Source of the DNA: Tangfeifania diversioriginum
GTDB taxonomy: Bacteria; Bacteroidota; Bacteroidia; Bacteroidales; Prolixibacteraceae
Assembly (NCBI GenBank): GCA_945873105.1
Contig: CAMCBW010000044.1
Coordinates: 1-41,462 of the forward strand
DNA length: 41,462 nt
Reading direction: 5' to 3'
Positions 19,548 to 28,295 of this stretch are shown here, piece after piece. The first letter of the stretch is position 1, and each line of letters opens with the position of its first letter. The position numbers were made by a program, and so were the translations under genes. A model generated the notes under the pieces. It was not told the DNA's origin, searched no databases, and saw nothing but the letters and a program-made list of their open reading frames with translations.

Positions 19548-20324
19548 TCAAAAGGATATGGCAGCAACAAGCCAGCTGTTTTTTAGGGCCGGATTGGTAA
19601 TCAGACTAATACTTAAGGGTATGGCAAACCGGTCAGTAATGGCAATTGATTTTTTAAGCGTACACCCGATGTTGACAAACCCCGCGTTTTCCGCGTAATA
19701 GTCTCCCTTTGCCTGATATCCTGCGAAGGCCAACAATTCAACATCTTTCAACTGATGCTCGAATTGAAGTTCAAGATAGATACTTTTTGATTCATCTGCG
19801 CCATAAAAGAAGCAGCTTGTGAGAAAATTAAAGGGTAATGCCTCTCCGCCGGAAAGGAGCAGCTGTGCTTCCAACAAATGAGCCGTGGTATGCTTCCGGT
19901 AATCAAAAAAATTTGCCTGGATGGTATCGTTGAAACTCCAGTAGTCCCAAACAGAAAGATTCACAAATCCAAAGCTTTTGGAAAGATAGAAATCGGTTTC
20001 AGCTTCGCCAACGCCACTTAGTTTGTAGGCTCCCCAGGCACCCAGGGTAAAATCTTTCCAGGAAGCCGACAGTGCAGGCTGTACACTGGGGGAATGTCCA
20101 ATGTCTGTCCCACGCCAGATGTAGCGGCTGACCAGATCAACATTTGCTTCAATGGAGACATCCTGGGTCGATTCTGCTTGTCCCGAAGCGAATCCGGAGA
20201 AGAGCAATAGTCCCAAAAGGAGACTCAGCTGAACCAGGGGGAATAATTTGAATCTGCTTCCTGATTCTACAGGTTGCTTGAATGTAAATAATTGTATTGA
20301 TGTAATATATGGATTTATTCTCAT
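19548..20324 (-). CDS. TorF-like small outer-membrane beta-barrel protein
   Basis: The 258-residue protein has a long n-region, a hydrophobic core (LSLLLGLLLFSGFASGQ, about 33-50) and then alternating beta strands, beginning IEANVDLVSRYIWRGTDIGHSPSVQPA and ending with a terminal phenylalanine, as outer-membrane barrels do. The RYIWRG opening is typical of the TorF/gcw_chp family of putative porins. No other methionine offers a shorter start. It could let the ligand of the binding proteins across the outer membrane. It sits between two binding-protein genes, 117 bases from one and 23 from the other. Confidence 0.75.
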   Translation of the reverse strand: MRINPYITSIQLFTFKQPVESGSRFKLFPLVQLSLLLGLLLFSGFASGQAESTQDVSIEANVDLVSRYIWRGTDIGHSPSVQPALSASWKDFTLGAWGAYKLSGVGEAETDFYLSKSFGFVNLSVWDYWSFNDTIQANFFDYRKHTTAHLLEAQLLLSGGEALPFNFLTSCFFYGADESKSIYLELQFEHQLKDVELLAFAGYQAKGDYYAENAGFVNIGCTLKKSIAITDRFAIPLSISLITNPALKNSWLVAAISF

Positions 20325-20347
20325 CTGTATAGTTGTTTAAAAGATGT

Positions 20348-21364
20348 TCAGTGGATGACAGAATCGGTTCTTGCCAAAAGCTCCTCAGAAAGGTTCCAGG
20401 TTCCTTTAACCACTTTTCTCACGCCGTCATTGACGTAAAGTTTTTCAGGAACAACGTTGGTTATTTCAATCTTGTTGGTGGGATAGCCATTCAGTAACGC
20501 ATTCACCATTTTTCCGGTGGATTGCCCCACCTCATAGTAATTGGCCCCAAGATTGGCCAGTGCCCCTCTAAAGGCATGCTTTGGATTGTTGGTGAAAACG
20601 GGAATTTTGTTTTTGTTGGCAGCGCCAATGTACATTTCAATGGCAGACTCCACCACATTGTCACCACCGATCCAAAGGGCTTCTACTCCTTTGGCGCTTA
20701 CCGCCAAAGCCGCTTCGTATACCTGGGAGACAGTTTCCACGCTAACTTCCACCAATTCGATGCCAAGTTCCTTGCAGATCTTTCGTGCCTTTCCAACGCA
20801 GGCTTCAGAGCAGGTTTCGCTCGTGCACCAGACTACTCCCATCTTTTTGAGATCGGGGTTCATCTGGCGGGCGATTCTAAAAACACTCTCAACCGGCTGA
20901 AAGGTTCCGATTCCAACCAGGTGCGGCGGATGTTGGTTGGCAGCCGATCCCGTAATGCCGACACCCGCAGCAACCGGATCTGTGACCGCACAAAAGACAT
21001 GCAGCAACTCCCCGTGTTTGTTCGCATTGGCCATGATCTGCAAGCCGGGCGTGCTGATGGATACCACCATATTAAATTTTTCACTGATGATATTTCTGGC
21101 GATCATGTTGGCTGTTGGCATGTCTCCTTCCGGACAATAACGCTCTATTTTAACCAATCCTTTCCGGAAGGCTTCTGAGGTCTTGATCTCTGCCAGCAAT
21201 CCATTTTCAGTATCTTCCAAAATCTGGTTGGAATTGAATCTGAATATGGCAATCCTTGTTTTCTCGACATTGCGATAGCCCTCTTTGCGGTTTTGCAAAT
21301 CTGAGAGCAGTAAGATGGCACTCACTGCCAACAAAAAAAAGAGGGGTCTGAAAAGGCTATTCAT
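20348..21364 (-). CDS. TrpX-type ABC substrate-binding protein, membrane-anchored
   Basis: The 338-residue protein belongs to the ABC_sub_bind (PF04392, TrpX-like) family: FNMVVSISTPGLQIM, VTDPVAAGVG, ESVFRIARQMNPDLKKMGVVW and VEALWIGGDNVV. The N-terminus is an uncleaved-looking membrane segment, FFLLAVSAILLLSDLQNR, with no lipobox, so the protein is probably tethered to the inner membrane. The words LL(V)SDLQNR recur at the start of the tandem binding protein at 24476. TrpX relatives bind tryptophan or similar small molecules in Gram-positives; the ligand here is unknown. It follows the ATPase gene by 102 bases. Confidence 0.88.
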   Translation of the reverse strand: MNSLFRPLFFLLAVSAILLLSDLQNRKEGYRNVEKTRIAIFRFNSNQILEDTENGLLAEIKTSEAFRKGLVKIERYCPEGDMPTANMIARNIISEKFNMVVSISTPGLQIMANANKHGELLHVFCAVTDPVAAGVGITGSAANQHPPHLVGIGTFQPVESVFRIARQMNPDLKKMGVVWCTSETCSEACVGKARKICKELGIELVEVSVETVSQVYEAALAVSAKGVEALWIGGDNVVESAIEMYIGAANKNKIPVFTNNPKHAFRGALANLGANYYEVGQSTGKMVNALLNGYPTNKIEITNVVPEKLYVNDGVRKVVKGTWNLSEELLARTDSVIH

Positions 21365-21466
21365 GGGATGTCATTAGTTTTTCAATGGCCATTTGAATGT
21401 TCAGGAGCAGCAGCTCAACCTGGTGATAAACATTTCAGGAGCTTGCGTTCCAATGGAGCAGGTCAT

Positions 21467-22279
21467 TTAAACATAGTTTTTCATCAACAGTTCAACAACG
21501 CCGGCGTCGATTTGATCCTTTCTCCGCAAGTCATCAAAGAGGGATAGAAGGTCGGCAATTTTCAATCTTCTTTTCTCTTCGCCCCGAAAATCATATTTGA
21601 TTTTCCCCTGGTGCATCATGATGATCCTGTCACCCAAATGAACTGCCTGTTGCATGGAATGGGTGACCATCAGGGTGGTCAACTTCCCTGCCGTGACAAT
21701 TTTCTCGGTCAGTTCAATTACTTTGCTGGCGGTCTTGGGATCCAGAGCCGCAGTATGCTCATCCAGCAACAGCAGTTCTGGTTTTACCCAACTCGACATC
21801 AGGAGGGTAAGGGCTTGCCTCTGACCTCCTGAGAGTTTTCCGATGGGGGAATCAAGCCGCTCTTCCAATCCCATGTTCAGGGTTTTGACCCTGGATTTCA
21901 GTTCTTGCAGCACAGTGGAAGTCAGACCCCATCCCAGTCCTCGTTTCTTGCCTCGCTTGGCAGCCAGGGCGAGATTTTCACCGATGGTCATGTTGGGAGC
22001 CGTACCGCTGAAGGGGTTTTGAAAGACCCGCCCGACATGACACGCTCTTTTGTATTCAGGCCAACGGGTGATGTCTTTGCCATTCAGTTCAATCGTGCCG
22101 GAATCCGTGTAAAAAGTTCCGGCTACGGCATTTAATAGCGTTGATTTTCCGGACCCGTTGGTACCAAGTACACAGATAAAGCTGCCCTCCTCGATGGTGA
22201 GGCTCACCTCCTGTAATGCGTTTACTTCGTTGATCGTACCGGCATTAAAGGTCTTGTTCAGATTGGATAGTACGAGCAT
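21467..22279 (-). CDS. ABC transporter ATP-binding protein (TrpZ-like)
   Basis: The 270-residue protein has Walker A GTNGSGKST (about residue 39), Q-loop FQNP, signature LSGGQRQ and Walker B LLLLDEHTAALDP, then the switch histidine in VTHSM. The HTAALDP form and QNPFSGTAPNMTIGENLALA are typical of ATPases paired with TrpY-type permeases. Its gene starts 1 base after the permease stop, so the two are one translation unit. It energises uptake of the ligand of the TrpX-type binding proteins. Confidence 0.93.
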   Translation of the reverse strand: MLVLSNLNKTFNAGTINEVNALQEVSLTIEEGSFICVLGTNGSGKSTLLNAVAGTFYTDSGTIELNGKDITRWPEYKRACHVGRVFQNPFSGTAPNMTIGENLALAAKRGKKRGLGWGLTSTVLQELKSRVKTLNMGLEERLDSPIGKLSGGQRQALTLLMSSWVKPELLLLDEHTAALDPKTASKVIELTEKIVTAGKLTTLMVTHSMQQAVHLGDRIIMMHQGKIKYDFRGEEKRRLKIADLLSLFDDLRRKDQIDAGVVELLMKNYV

Positions 22280-22280
22280 A

Positions 22281-23216
22281 TTATTTGGTTCTGATAAGTT
22301 TGACTTTCTTCGTTTTCTTCATGAATCCGGGTAACACCAGTGCCAGAAATACAAAAGCAGCGGTGATCAATTTCAGATCGTTTGGATTCATTCCCCAGCG
22401 CAAGGCGATGGCCACCAAAAGCCTGAACAACACTGCTCCAATAACTGCACCGGCAATAACAAATCCAAGACTGTTGTCCCGGATCAGCGCCTCTCCGATA
22501 ATAACGCTGGCCAATCCCCACACCATCATGCCAATTCCCATTTGCACGTCAGCAAATCCCTGAAATTGGGCCAGCATCGATCCTGCCAGGGCAATAAACC
22601 CATTGGAGAGTGCAACCCCAAAGATGATCATCACCTTGGTGTTTACGCCCAATGCCCGAATCATCTGGTCGTTGTCGCCGGTAGCCCTCATGGCTGTTCC
22701 GATATTTGTACGGAAGTACCAGAGCAGCAATAATCCAAAAAAGACGATGATCAGCAGACAGAAAAACAGCGTCCAGAGATCTTTGGCAGGAACACTCCAG
22801 CCAATCAGATTCACAAGGGTATCCTTGCCGGAAACCGTTTCTGAAAATGATTCAAACCAGGTGAAAAGTGTACGCTGGGAGAGCAGTGGAACATTGCTTT
22901 TGCCCATGACATGCAGGTTTACCGAATAGAGCGCCGTCATTACCAGAATTCCCGAGAGCAAAGGATTTATTTTAAACCTTGTATGGATGAGTCCCGTTGC
23001 GGCTCCTGCAGCAAATCCGCCAACAAAGGCAACTGCAGTCGCAGTAATTGGATTTGCACCGGATACGATCAACGCTGCAGAAAGTGCTGCCCCAAAGGTA
23101 AAAGATCCCTCTGCCGTTATATCCGGAAAATCAAAGATCCTGAAGCTAATGAAGATGCCAAGCGCCAGCAGTGCCAGGATAAGACCAATGGTGATGGATC
23201 CAACTAATAGTGTCAT
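22281..23216 (-). CDS. ABC transporter permease (TrpY-like, BPD_transp_2)
   Basis: The 311-residue protein is very hydrophobic, with about eight or nine membrane segments, and matches the TrpY/branched-chain-type permease family. Markers are FDFPDITAEGSFTFGAALSA near the N-terminus, TRFKINPLLSGILVMTALYSVNL, NTKVMIIFGVALSNGFIALAG, and GLASVIIGEAL. It starts 17 bases downstream of the STAS fusion gene and abuts the ATPase gene. It is the only permease in the unit, so all three TrpX-type domains likely feed it. Confidence 0.92.
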   Translation of the reverse strand: MTLLVGSITIGLILALLALGIFISFRIFDFPDITAEGSFTFGAALSAALIVSGANPITATAVAFVGGFAAGAATGLIHTRFKINPLLSGILVMTALYSVNLHVMGKSNVPLLSQRTLFTWFESFSETVSGKDTLVNLIGWSVPAKDLWTLFFCLLIIVFFGLLLLWYFRTNIGTAMRATGDNDQMIRALGVNTKVMIIFGVALSNGFIALAGSMLAQFQGFADVQMGIGMMVWGLASVIIGEALIRDNSLGFVIAGAVIGAVLFRLLVAIALRWGMNPNDLKLITAAFVFLALVLPGFMKKTKKVKLIRTK

Positions 23217-23233
23217 ATCTATTCTTTTTATAA

Positions 23234-24454
23234 TTAACTAAGTTTCCCAATCCAGGCAACCCCCTGTTTAAAACTGCTATCTCCCAATCCGACGATTTCA
23301 CGGGAATCGTTGACCAAATGCATCACATCCTGGACAATGCTGCTGTCAAAAATGTGCAGGATCAGTTCTTCTGCCGAGTTTGCCTTTTTGGGTAGCGATT
23401 GAAAGGGAAAGATGGCGGTATGAATGTGTACATAGAAATCGGATCCCGGTTTATCCGGCCTTAAATAGGACTTCAACCTTTCATCCGGATTAAGATAGCA
23501 AAAACCGAGCGAGAGCGTCAGCATTTTGGCGTAGGCTGGTTCGGTGGTGAAATTGATATGGTCGCGGATACCCGGAAATTCAAAGAGCAACTTTCCATCC
23601 ACTGGTGGTGCTGTGAGACTTACTCCTATCAATCCTTCACTTTCGGCAATTGCAAAAAAAACAAATCGCTGAAATCCGGTAGTTTTTGCAAAACCTGCTA
23701 TGATATCTTTCATCGAAATCGAAGTCGAAACTCCCGTAGGATCGAAGGTAATTCTGTTGGAGAAGGAACCCTCTGCCTGCAGGGAGCACAATGCATTGAT
23801 TTCGGGATTCAGATTCCCTGATTTAAGGGCATAATCGGGTATTTTTGATCCATCGGTCGGTTTGTAGACCAGCGCGTTTCCCAGGGAGAGGTACTCACCA
23901 TATCTGTCTTTACAATCGGCAAAGCCATCCCCTATCGCACCAATCCCCAGTCCATACCTGTTGACTGCACCCTTGATTTTGTGATTATCTGCCGGAAGGT
24001 ATCCCGAAGTAAGGCTGAGATCCGGGTTTCCAATGAACAGAGTTGTCATGGATTCCTCTGAAAGAACTTCATTTTCAAATCGGTAGGTCGCTACTTCTGT
24101 GAATTGCGCTACCACATTCCCGGTATCTATGGGTTCGGCCTCCCTTTCAGTTAGCATGGTGCTCATGCCCACCATGTCGAGAACCTCTGCAACAGCAGCC
24201 GACAGGTCTGCCAGACAAAAAAGACCCCCTATTTTCTTTATTTTTTTGTATTGATTTACCAATATCCGGATGCCTGCAGAGCTTAGGTACTGAACTCCAT
24301 GCATGTTCAATACAATGCGGTGGGATCCCTCCCTGACCAGGTCATTCAGGTAGTCGTCCAGGTGTCCGGCCCAGTTGGCATCCAGTCTGCCCTCCAGAAA
24401 CAGATGCTGTTCGTGACCTGAAATCTCTTTCCGGATGTCCAATTTGTTTTCCAT
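23234..24454 (-). CDS. STAS domain fused to an unrecognised C-terminal region
   Basis: Residues 1-110 are a STAS domain: LFLEGRLDANWAGHLDDYL and LNMHGVQYLSSAGIRILVN, with Ser59 at the phospho-acceptor position. Residues about 115-406 match no family I know. This part contains short motifs GLGIGAIGDGFAD, SLGNALVYKPTDG and YVHIHTAIFPFQSLPKK, no membrane helix and no signal peptide, so it is cytosolic. The gene lies between the first binding-protein gene and the permease. As a second STAS protein of the unit it could be the output or a second substrate of the kinase/phosphatase pair, possibly acting on the transporter. That is inference. Confidence 0.85.
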   Translation of the reverse strand: MENKLDIRKEISGHEQHLFLEGRLDANWAGHLDDYLNDLVREGSHRIVLNMHGVQYLSSAGIRILVNQYKKIKKIGGLFCLADLSAAVAEVLDMVGMSTMLTEREAEPIDTGNVVAQFTEVATYRFENEVLSEESMTTLFIGNPDLSLTSGYLPADNHKIKGAVNRYGLGIGAIGDGFADCKDRYGEYLSLGNALVYKPTDGSKIPDYALKSGNLNPEINALCSLQAEGSFSNRITFDPTGVSTSISMKDIIAGFAKTTGFQRFVFFAIAESEGLIGVSLTAPPVDGKLLFEFPGIRDHINFTTEPAYAKMLTLSLGFCYLNPDERLKSYLRPDKPGSDFYVHIHTAIFPFQSLPKKANSAEELILHIFDSSIVQDVMHLVNDSREIVGLGDSSFKQGVAWIGKLS

Positions 24455-24475
24455 TCGGTGTGGTTTTTTGTATGG

Positions 24476-26413
24476 CTATTTGTCTGTTTGTTGTATGGGG
24501 AAATTTGCGTGGATCGATTCAGGAACAACGATCCCATAAAGTTTCGCATTTTTGTTGCTAATCAAAAAGTCGGTCTTTTGGACATATTTGTATGGAATGG
24601 TTGAGGGGTCAATCCCCGAAAGAACTTTCATGGCCATCTCTCCTGATTCATAACCTGCCTGTTCGTAATCCCTTGCACAAACCGCAACGGCCCCCTGAGC
24701 TATCAGGTTCGTGGCAAAACCATACAGGGGTATTTTGCTGTTGATGGAAACTTTCAAGACTGCCGAGCTGCAACTTCCTACCAGATTGTCTGAAATTTGG
24801 CAAAAAGCCTCGATCCTTTGTGAAACAAGGGAGTTGGCTGCATCCAGCACATCCGTGGCGGAACTTGCCGGAACAGCAATCAATTGCAATCCCTCTTTTT
24901 TTGCAGCCTCCTCAAGATGATCCTTGTAGGAGACTGAATTGATTTCAGCAGGTGTGAAGACAGTCCCAATTTTTTTGATTCCAGGATGCAGGTGCTTTAC
25001 CATTTTAACCATACCCTCAAAATCGCTCATGGTGGAGATGCCGCAAACATTGGGGAGATGATCCTCAAACGATTTCCCCAAGCCGGCAATTTGGGGATCG
25101 CCCACATTGGTAAAGACAATCTTGTATCCGGGTAATTTTTTCACCAGCATTTGGGTGGTAGGGGTGGAGAGTGCAAAAACCAAATCCCATTTTTCGCTGC
25201 CAATAGAGCCTGAAATGCTGTTTAAGGTGGCCATATCCCCCTGTGCATTCAATACTTTGAGGGTAAAGTCAGGGCCTTCCGTAAGTTTGTTGTCCGCAAA
25301 GCATTTGCGGATCCCTTTTTCACAATCTTCCGAATTTGGACTGTCAATGTAGTGAACGAGTGCAATTTTGTATTGCTTGTCGGTAGGAACAATTGCCGTG
25401 GAGGCAAGATATTTCACAGGGATGGTAATTCCAAGCTCTTTTGCCCTGTTTAGATCTACTTTAATCTCTTCATTTCCGAAATTTTCCAGTGGAATGGTAT
25501 CGGGAGAAGCCCCATTCAGCATTCGCGCAACCAGATTCCCCGTATGGTAGCCTATGCCGGTCCAACCTGGGCCAATGGCTGCCAGGGCTCCTTTTTCAAC
25601 CAGGGGTGCATCATTCACAACCACTGGAATTGCATTCTTGCGGCAAAGTCCTGAGATGGCATCAAATGCCTGGGTGGCAGTATTGTCCCCCGAAATGTAC
25701 ATCACGTCAATTCCTTTGCTGATGATTACCTGCGCCGCCTGGTATACCTCTGAGGTATTGACCACGGGCAGTGCAACCAGTTCAAATTTCAAATTATTGG
25801 CAACTTTGTTTAAGAGGTTCAGGACGCTGCGTGAATTTGCCTCTGCATTGTTGTAGATTGTTCCAATTTTGGTCGTTCCGGGAATAGCTTCCAGGATAAA
25901 CTGAACAGTTTTCTCGACAGGAGGAAATGAGCCGATTCCGGTAATTCCCCTGGCATGGTCATTGTAACTCTTTCCAACCCCTGCTGCAATTGGATCAGAA
26001 CAGTAGGTGAAGGCAACCGGATGTTTTTTGACCGTTGAAAGGGCGGCTGTTATACAGGGGGTAGAGGTCGCCAGTATCAGATCCAAATCGAGGTTGTCCA
26101 TGTTTAGCAAAATTGGCGAAATGTTCCCGATCTCCCCATTGGAGTGGGCTTCCTTGACGATCAGATTCTTACCCAATACGAAATTCAATTCTGCCATTCG
26201 CTTCCATAATCCGGTCAATAGTTGGTCATGTGATGCATCGGGCGCAAAATAACAGAGGCCCAAGGTGTATTGTTTTCCAGCCATGGCTCGGTTGGACAAT
26301 TGGCCGGGATTGGAGGGCATGACCTTAACTTTGTTGCGGTTTTGAAGATCGGAAACAAGCAAGATTACCGATACAATGATTAAGGCCATTATCCCTTTGA
26401 GTATAGGTCTCAT
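24476..26413 (-). CDS. Tandem TrpX-type substrate-binding protein (two domains)
   Basis: The 645-residue protein is about twice the family length and contains two ABC_sub_bind domains, at about 48-340 and 350-640. Landmarks recur: LILATSTPCITAAL with FTYCSDPIAAGVGKSYNDH in the first, FALSTPTTQMLVK with FTNVGDPQIAGLGKSFEDH in the second. The N-terminus is a membrane anchor, IVSVILLVSDLQNR, lacking a lipobox. The two domains have diverged, so they may bind different ligands or work as a tethered pair. It is the first gene of the unit, after a 495-base intergenic region. Confidence 0.9.
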   Translation of the reverse strand: MRPILKGIMALIIVSVILLVSDLQNRNKVKVMPSNPGQLSNRAMAGKQYTLGLCYFAPDASHDQLLTGLWKRMAELNFVLGKNLIVKEAHSNGEIGNISPILLNMDNLDLDLILATSTPCITAALSTVKKHPVAFTYCSDPIAAGVGKSYNDHARGITGIGSFPPVEKTVQFILEAIPGTTKIGTIYNNAEANSRSVLNLLNKVANNLKFELVALPVVNTSEVYQAAQVIISKGIDVMYISGDNTATQAFDAISGLCRKNAIPVVVNDAPLVEKGALAAIGPGWTGIGYHTGNLVARMLNGASPDTIPLENFGNEEIKVDLNRAKELGITIPVKYLASTAIVPTDKQYKIALVHYIDSPNSEDCEKGIRKCFADNKLTEGPDFTLKVLNAQGDMATLNSISGSIGSEKWDLVFALSTPTTQMLVKKLPGYKIVFTNVGDPQIAGLGKSFEDHLPNVCGISTMSDFEGMVKMVKHLHPGIKKIGTVFTPAEINSVSYKDHLEEAAKKEGLQLIAVPASSATDVLDAANSLVSQRIEAFCQISDNLVGSCSSAVLKVSINSKIPLYGFATNLIAQGAVAVCARDYEQAGYESGEMAMKVLSGIDPSTIPYKYVQKTDFLISNKNAKLYGIVVPESIHANFPIQQTDK

Positions 26414-26796
26414 GATCTACTTTTTAAGTTTGGCAGCAGATTGTTGCATTGTTTGAATGTCAAATTCCGGTTCTTTCCAGTGAAGGGCCATTAGCTTTGG
26501 CTATGGAAATCGAAATTTTGGCACAAATACAATGTGAAATTAAAAAAGTGACAACTTAGGGTGTAACTGTTTTGAAAACTAAATATTTCAGGTTTGTAGT
26601 AAAAATAGAAACTTATTTTCAATTTGAATCAAAAATGGAATAAAAATTGGTTTGGTTTGATGGGTAATAGCTATCCAGCAGAGGACTTGAAGGCATGAAA
26701 CGAAAATGTTGTTTCATAACACCCAAGGGTAGGATAATAATTTAGCAACAGGGAGTTCCATACTACCTTTAAAAATCAAATTGTTATAGTACGAAA
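26414..26796. other. Intergenic region upstream of the ten-gene unit
   Basis: This AT-rich stretch must carry the promoter of the signalling/transport unit. I see no confident -33/-7 pair on the minus strand; TAGTTTTC-like words near 26574-26581 are the best partial match. No small ORF or RNA structure stands out. Confidence 0.4.
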
Positions 26797-26822
26797 AGAG
26801 GCTGCCTTTGCTGACAGCCTCT
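26797..26822 (-). terminator. Terminator of the xylose operon
   Basis: AGAGGCTG (26797-26804) and CAGCCTCT (26815-26822) form an 8-bp stem with a 10-base loop, 87 bases after the symporter stop. On the minus strand the stem is followed by TTTCG; on the plus strand by TTTAAACCTCTTTTT. Confidence 0.7.
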
Positions 26823-26908
26823 TTAAACCTCTTTTTAGCCTCCTTCCCGGGTTGAGCAGAAGACTTACCACCGATCGGTCAGTGATGCCCTGGCTGGAAT
26901 CCTCTGCA

Positions 26909-28291
26909 CTATTTTTTCAGCCAGATCCCTTCCATCTCTTCCAATGTTTTTCCCTTGGTTTCAGGAACCATCTTCCAGACAAAAACAAATGAAAGCAGGC
27001 TCATAGCGCCATAGAACCAATAGGTTACACCACCGCTAAACTCCATCATGGCCGGATAGGTTGAGGAGATGAAATAGTTGGCGGCCCATTGGGAGGCCAC
27101 CGCAATGGCAATGGCCCTTCCGCGGATCTTGTTGGGGAAAATCTCCGAGATCAATACCCAGCAAATAGGCCCCCAGGACATCATAAACGATGCAGTGTAG
27201 ATGATGATGAAGATCAGGGTACTGATTCCTATTACTTTCATAAAGGCCAGTGCACCAATGGCAAACATTCCCAGCGCCATTCCGATTGACCCAATCATCA
27301 GCAGGATTTTACGTCCATATTTGTCTACTGTCACAATGGCAATCACCGTAAAAATCACGTTGATCAACCCCATCACAACCGTCTGGAGCATGGATGCATC
27401 CTTGGCTGCCCCCATGCTCTCAAAAATGCGGGGTGCATAGTACAAGGCCACGTTGATTCCAACAAATTGTTGAAATACCGAGAGCAATATCCCAATGATG
27501 ATCACCGCTTTCCCATAGGCGAACAGCTTCTCGGAAGAGGCCTCTACCGATAACTTGATCTCTTTCAGGATGGATTTGGCTTTCTCTATTCCATTGATTT
27601 TCGTTAAAATAGTGAGTGCCTGTTCATCCTTGTTGTTCAGTGCCAGGTACCTGGGTGTTTCGGGTACAAAAAAGAGCAGGATGCCGAAAATTCCCGCAGG
27701 AATGGCTTCAGAGATAAACATCCAACGCCAACCGGTGGTGTTGATCCATTCAATGGTCTGACCATGGGCAATTCCATAGTTGACAAAATAGACCACCAAC
27801 ATCCCAAAGATAATGGCAAACTGGTTGAATGACACCAATCTTCCCCTGATTTCAGCCGGAGCGATCTCTCCAATGTACATCGGACAGACAGCAGAGGCAA
27901 TACCTACTCCGATCCCACCAATTACCCGGTAGAAATTGAACATGAACAAAAGTCCCATCGTGGGTTCCCCTTTGGTAAAAAAGAAAGCTTCTGGCCATCC
28001 TGAGCCAAGGGCTGATATGAAGAAAAGTACGGCAGAAAGCATCAGGGAATTTTTGCGTCCAAGTTTGGAAGCGGCTACTCCTGAGACCATTCCTCCAATG
28101 ATACAGCCGATCAGGGCACTGGAAATCGTGGCACCATGTGCCAGCGTTCCCAGTCCCAAACTGTTGATCAGGTACATTTGTATGGATTTCTCTGCCCCCG
28201 ATATGACGGCCGTGTCGTATCCGAACAGAAGTCCACCCAAGGTAGCTACCAACGTGATTGCCACTACATACAATGAATTGTACTGCTTCAT
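26909..28291 (-). CDS. xylE: MFS sugar:proton symporter (XylE-like)
   Basis: The 460-residue protein has twelve membrane segments and the sugar-porter signatures: GGLLFGYDTAVISG in helix 1, SKLGRKN in the first cytoplasmic loop, PMYIGEIAPAEIRGRLVSFNQ in helix 4-5, PETPRYL, QQFVGINVALYYAP in helix 7, VDKYGRK, and the terminal VPETKGKTLEEME. It would import D-xylose with protons. Its start is 4 bases after the xylose isomerase stop, so it is the last gene of the pentose operon. Arabinose transport is a possible alternative. Confidence 0.93.
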   Translation of the reverse strand: MKQYNSLYVVAITLVATLGGLLFGYDTAVISGAEKSIQMYLINSLGLGTLAHGATISSALIGCIIGGMVSGVAASKLGRKNSLMLSAVLFFISALGSGWPEAFFFTKGEPTMGLLFMFNFYRVIGGIGVGIASAVCPMYIGEIAPAEIRGRLVSFNQFAIIFGMLVVYFVNYGIAHGQTIEWINTTGWRWMFISEAIPAGIFGILLFFVPETPRYLALNNKDEQALTILTKINGIEKAKSILKEIKLSVEASSEKLFAYGKAVIIIGILLSVFQQFVGINVALYYAPRIFESMGAAKDASMLQTVVMGLINVIFTVIAIVTVDKYGRKILLMIGSIGMALGMFAIGALAFMKVIGISTLIFIIIYTASFMMSWGPICWVLISEIFPNKIRGRAIAIAVASQWAANYFISSTYPAMMEFSGGVTYWFYGAMSLLSFVFVWKMVPETKGKTLEEMEGIWLKK

Positions 28292-28295
28292 AAAA

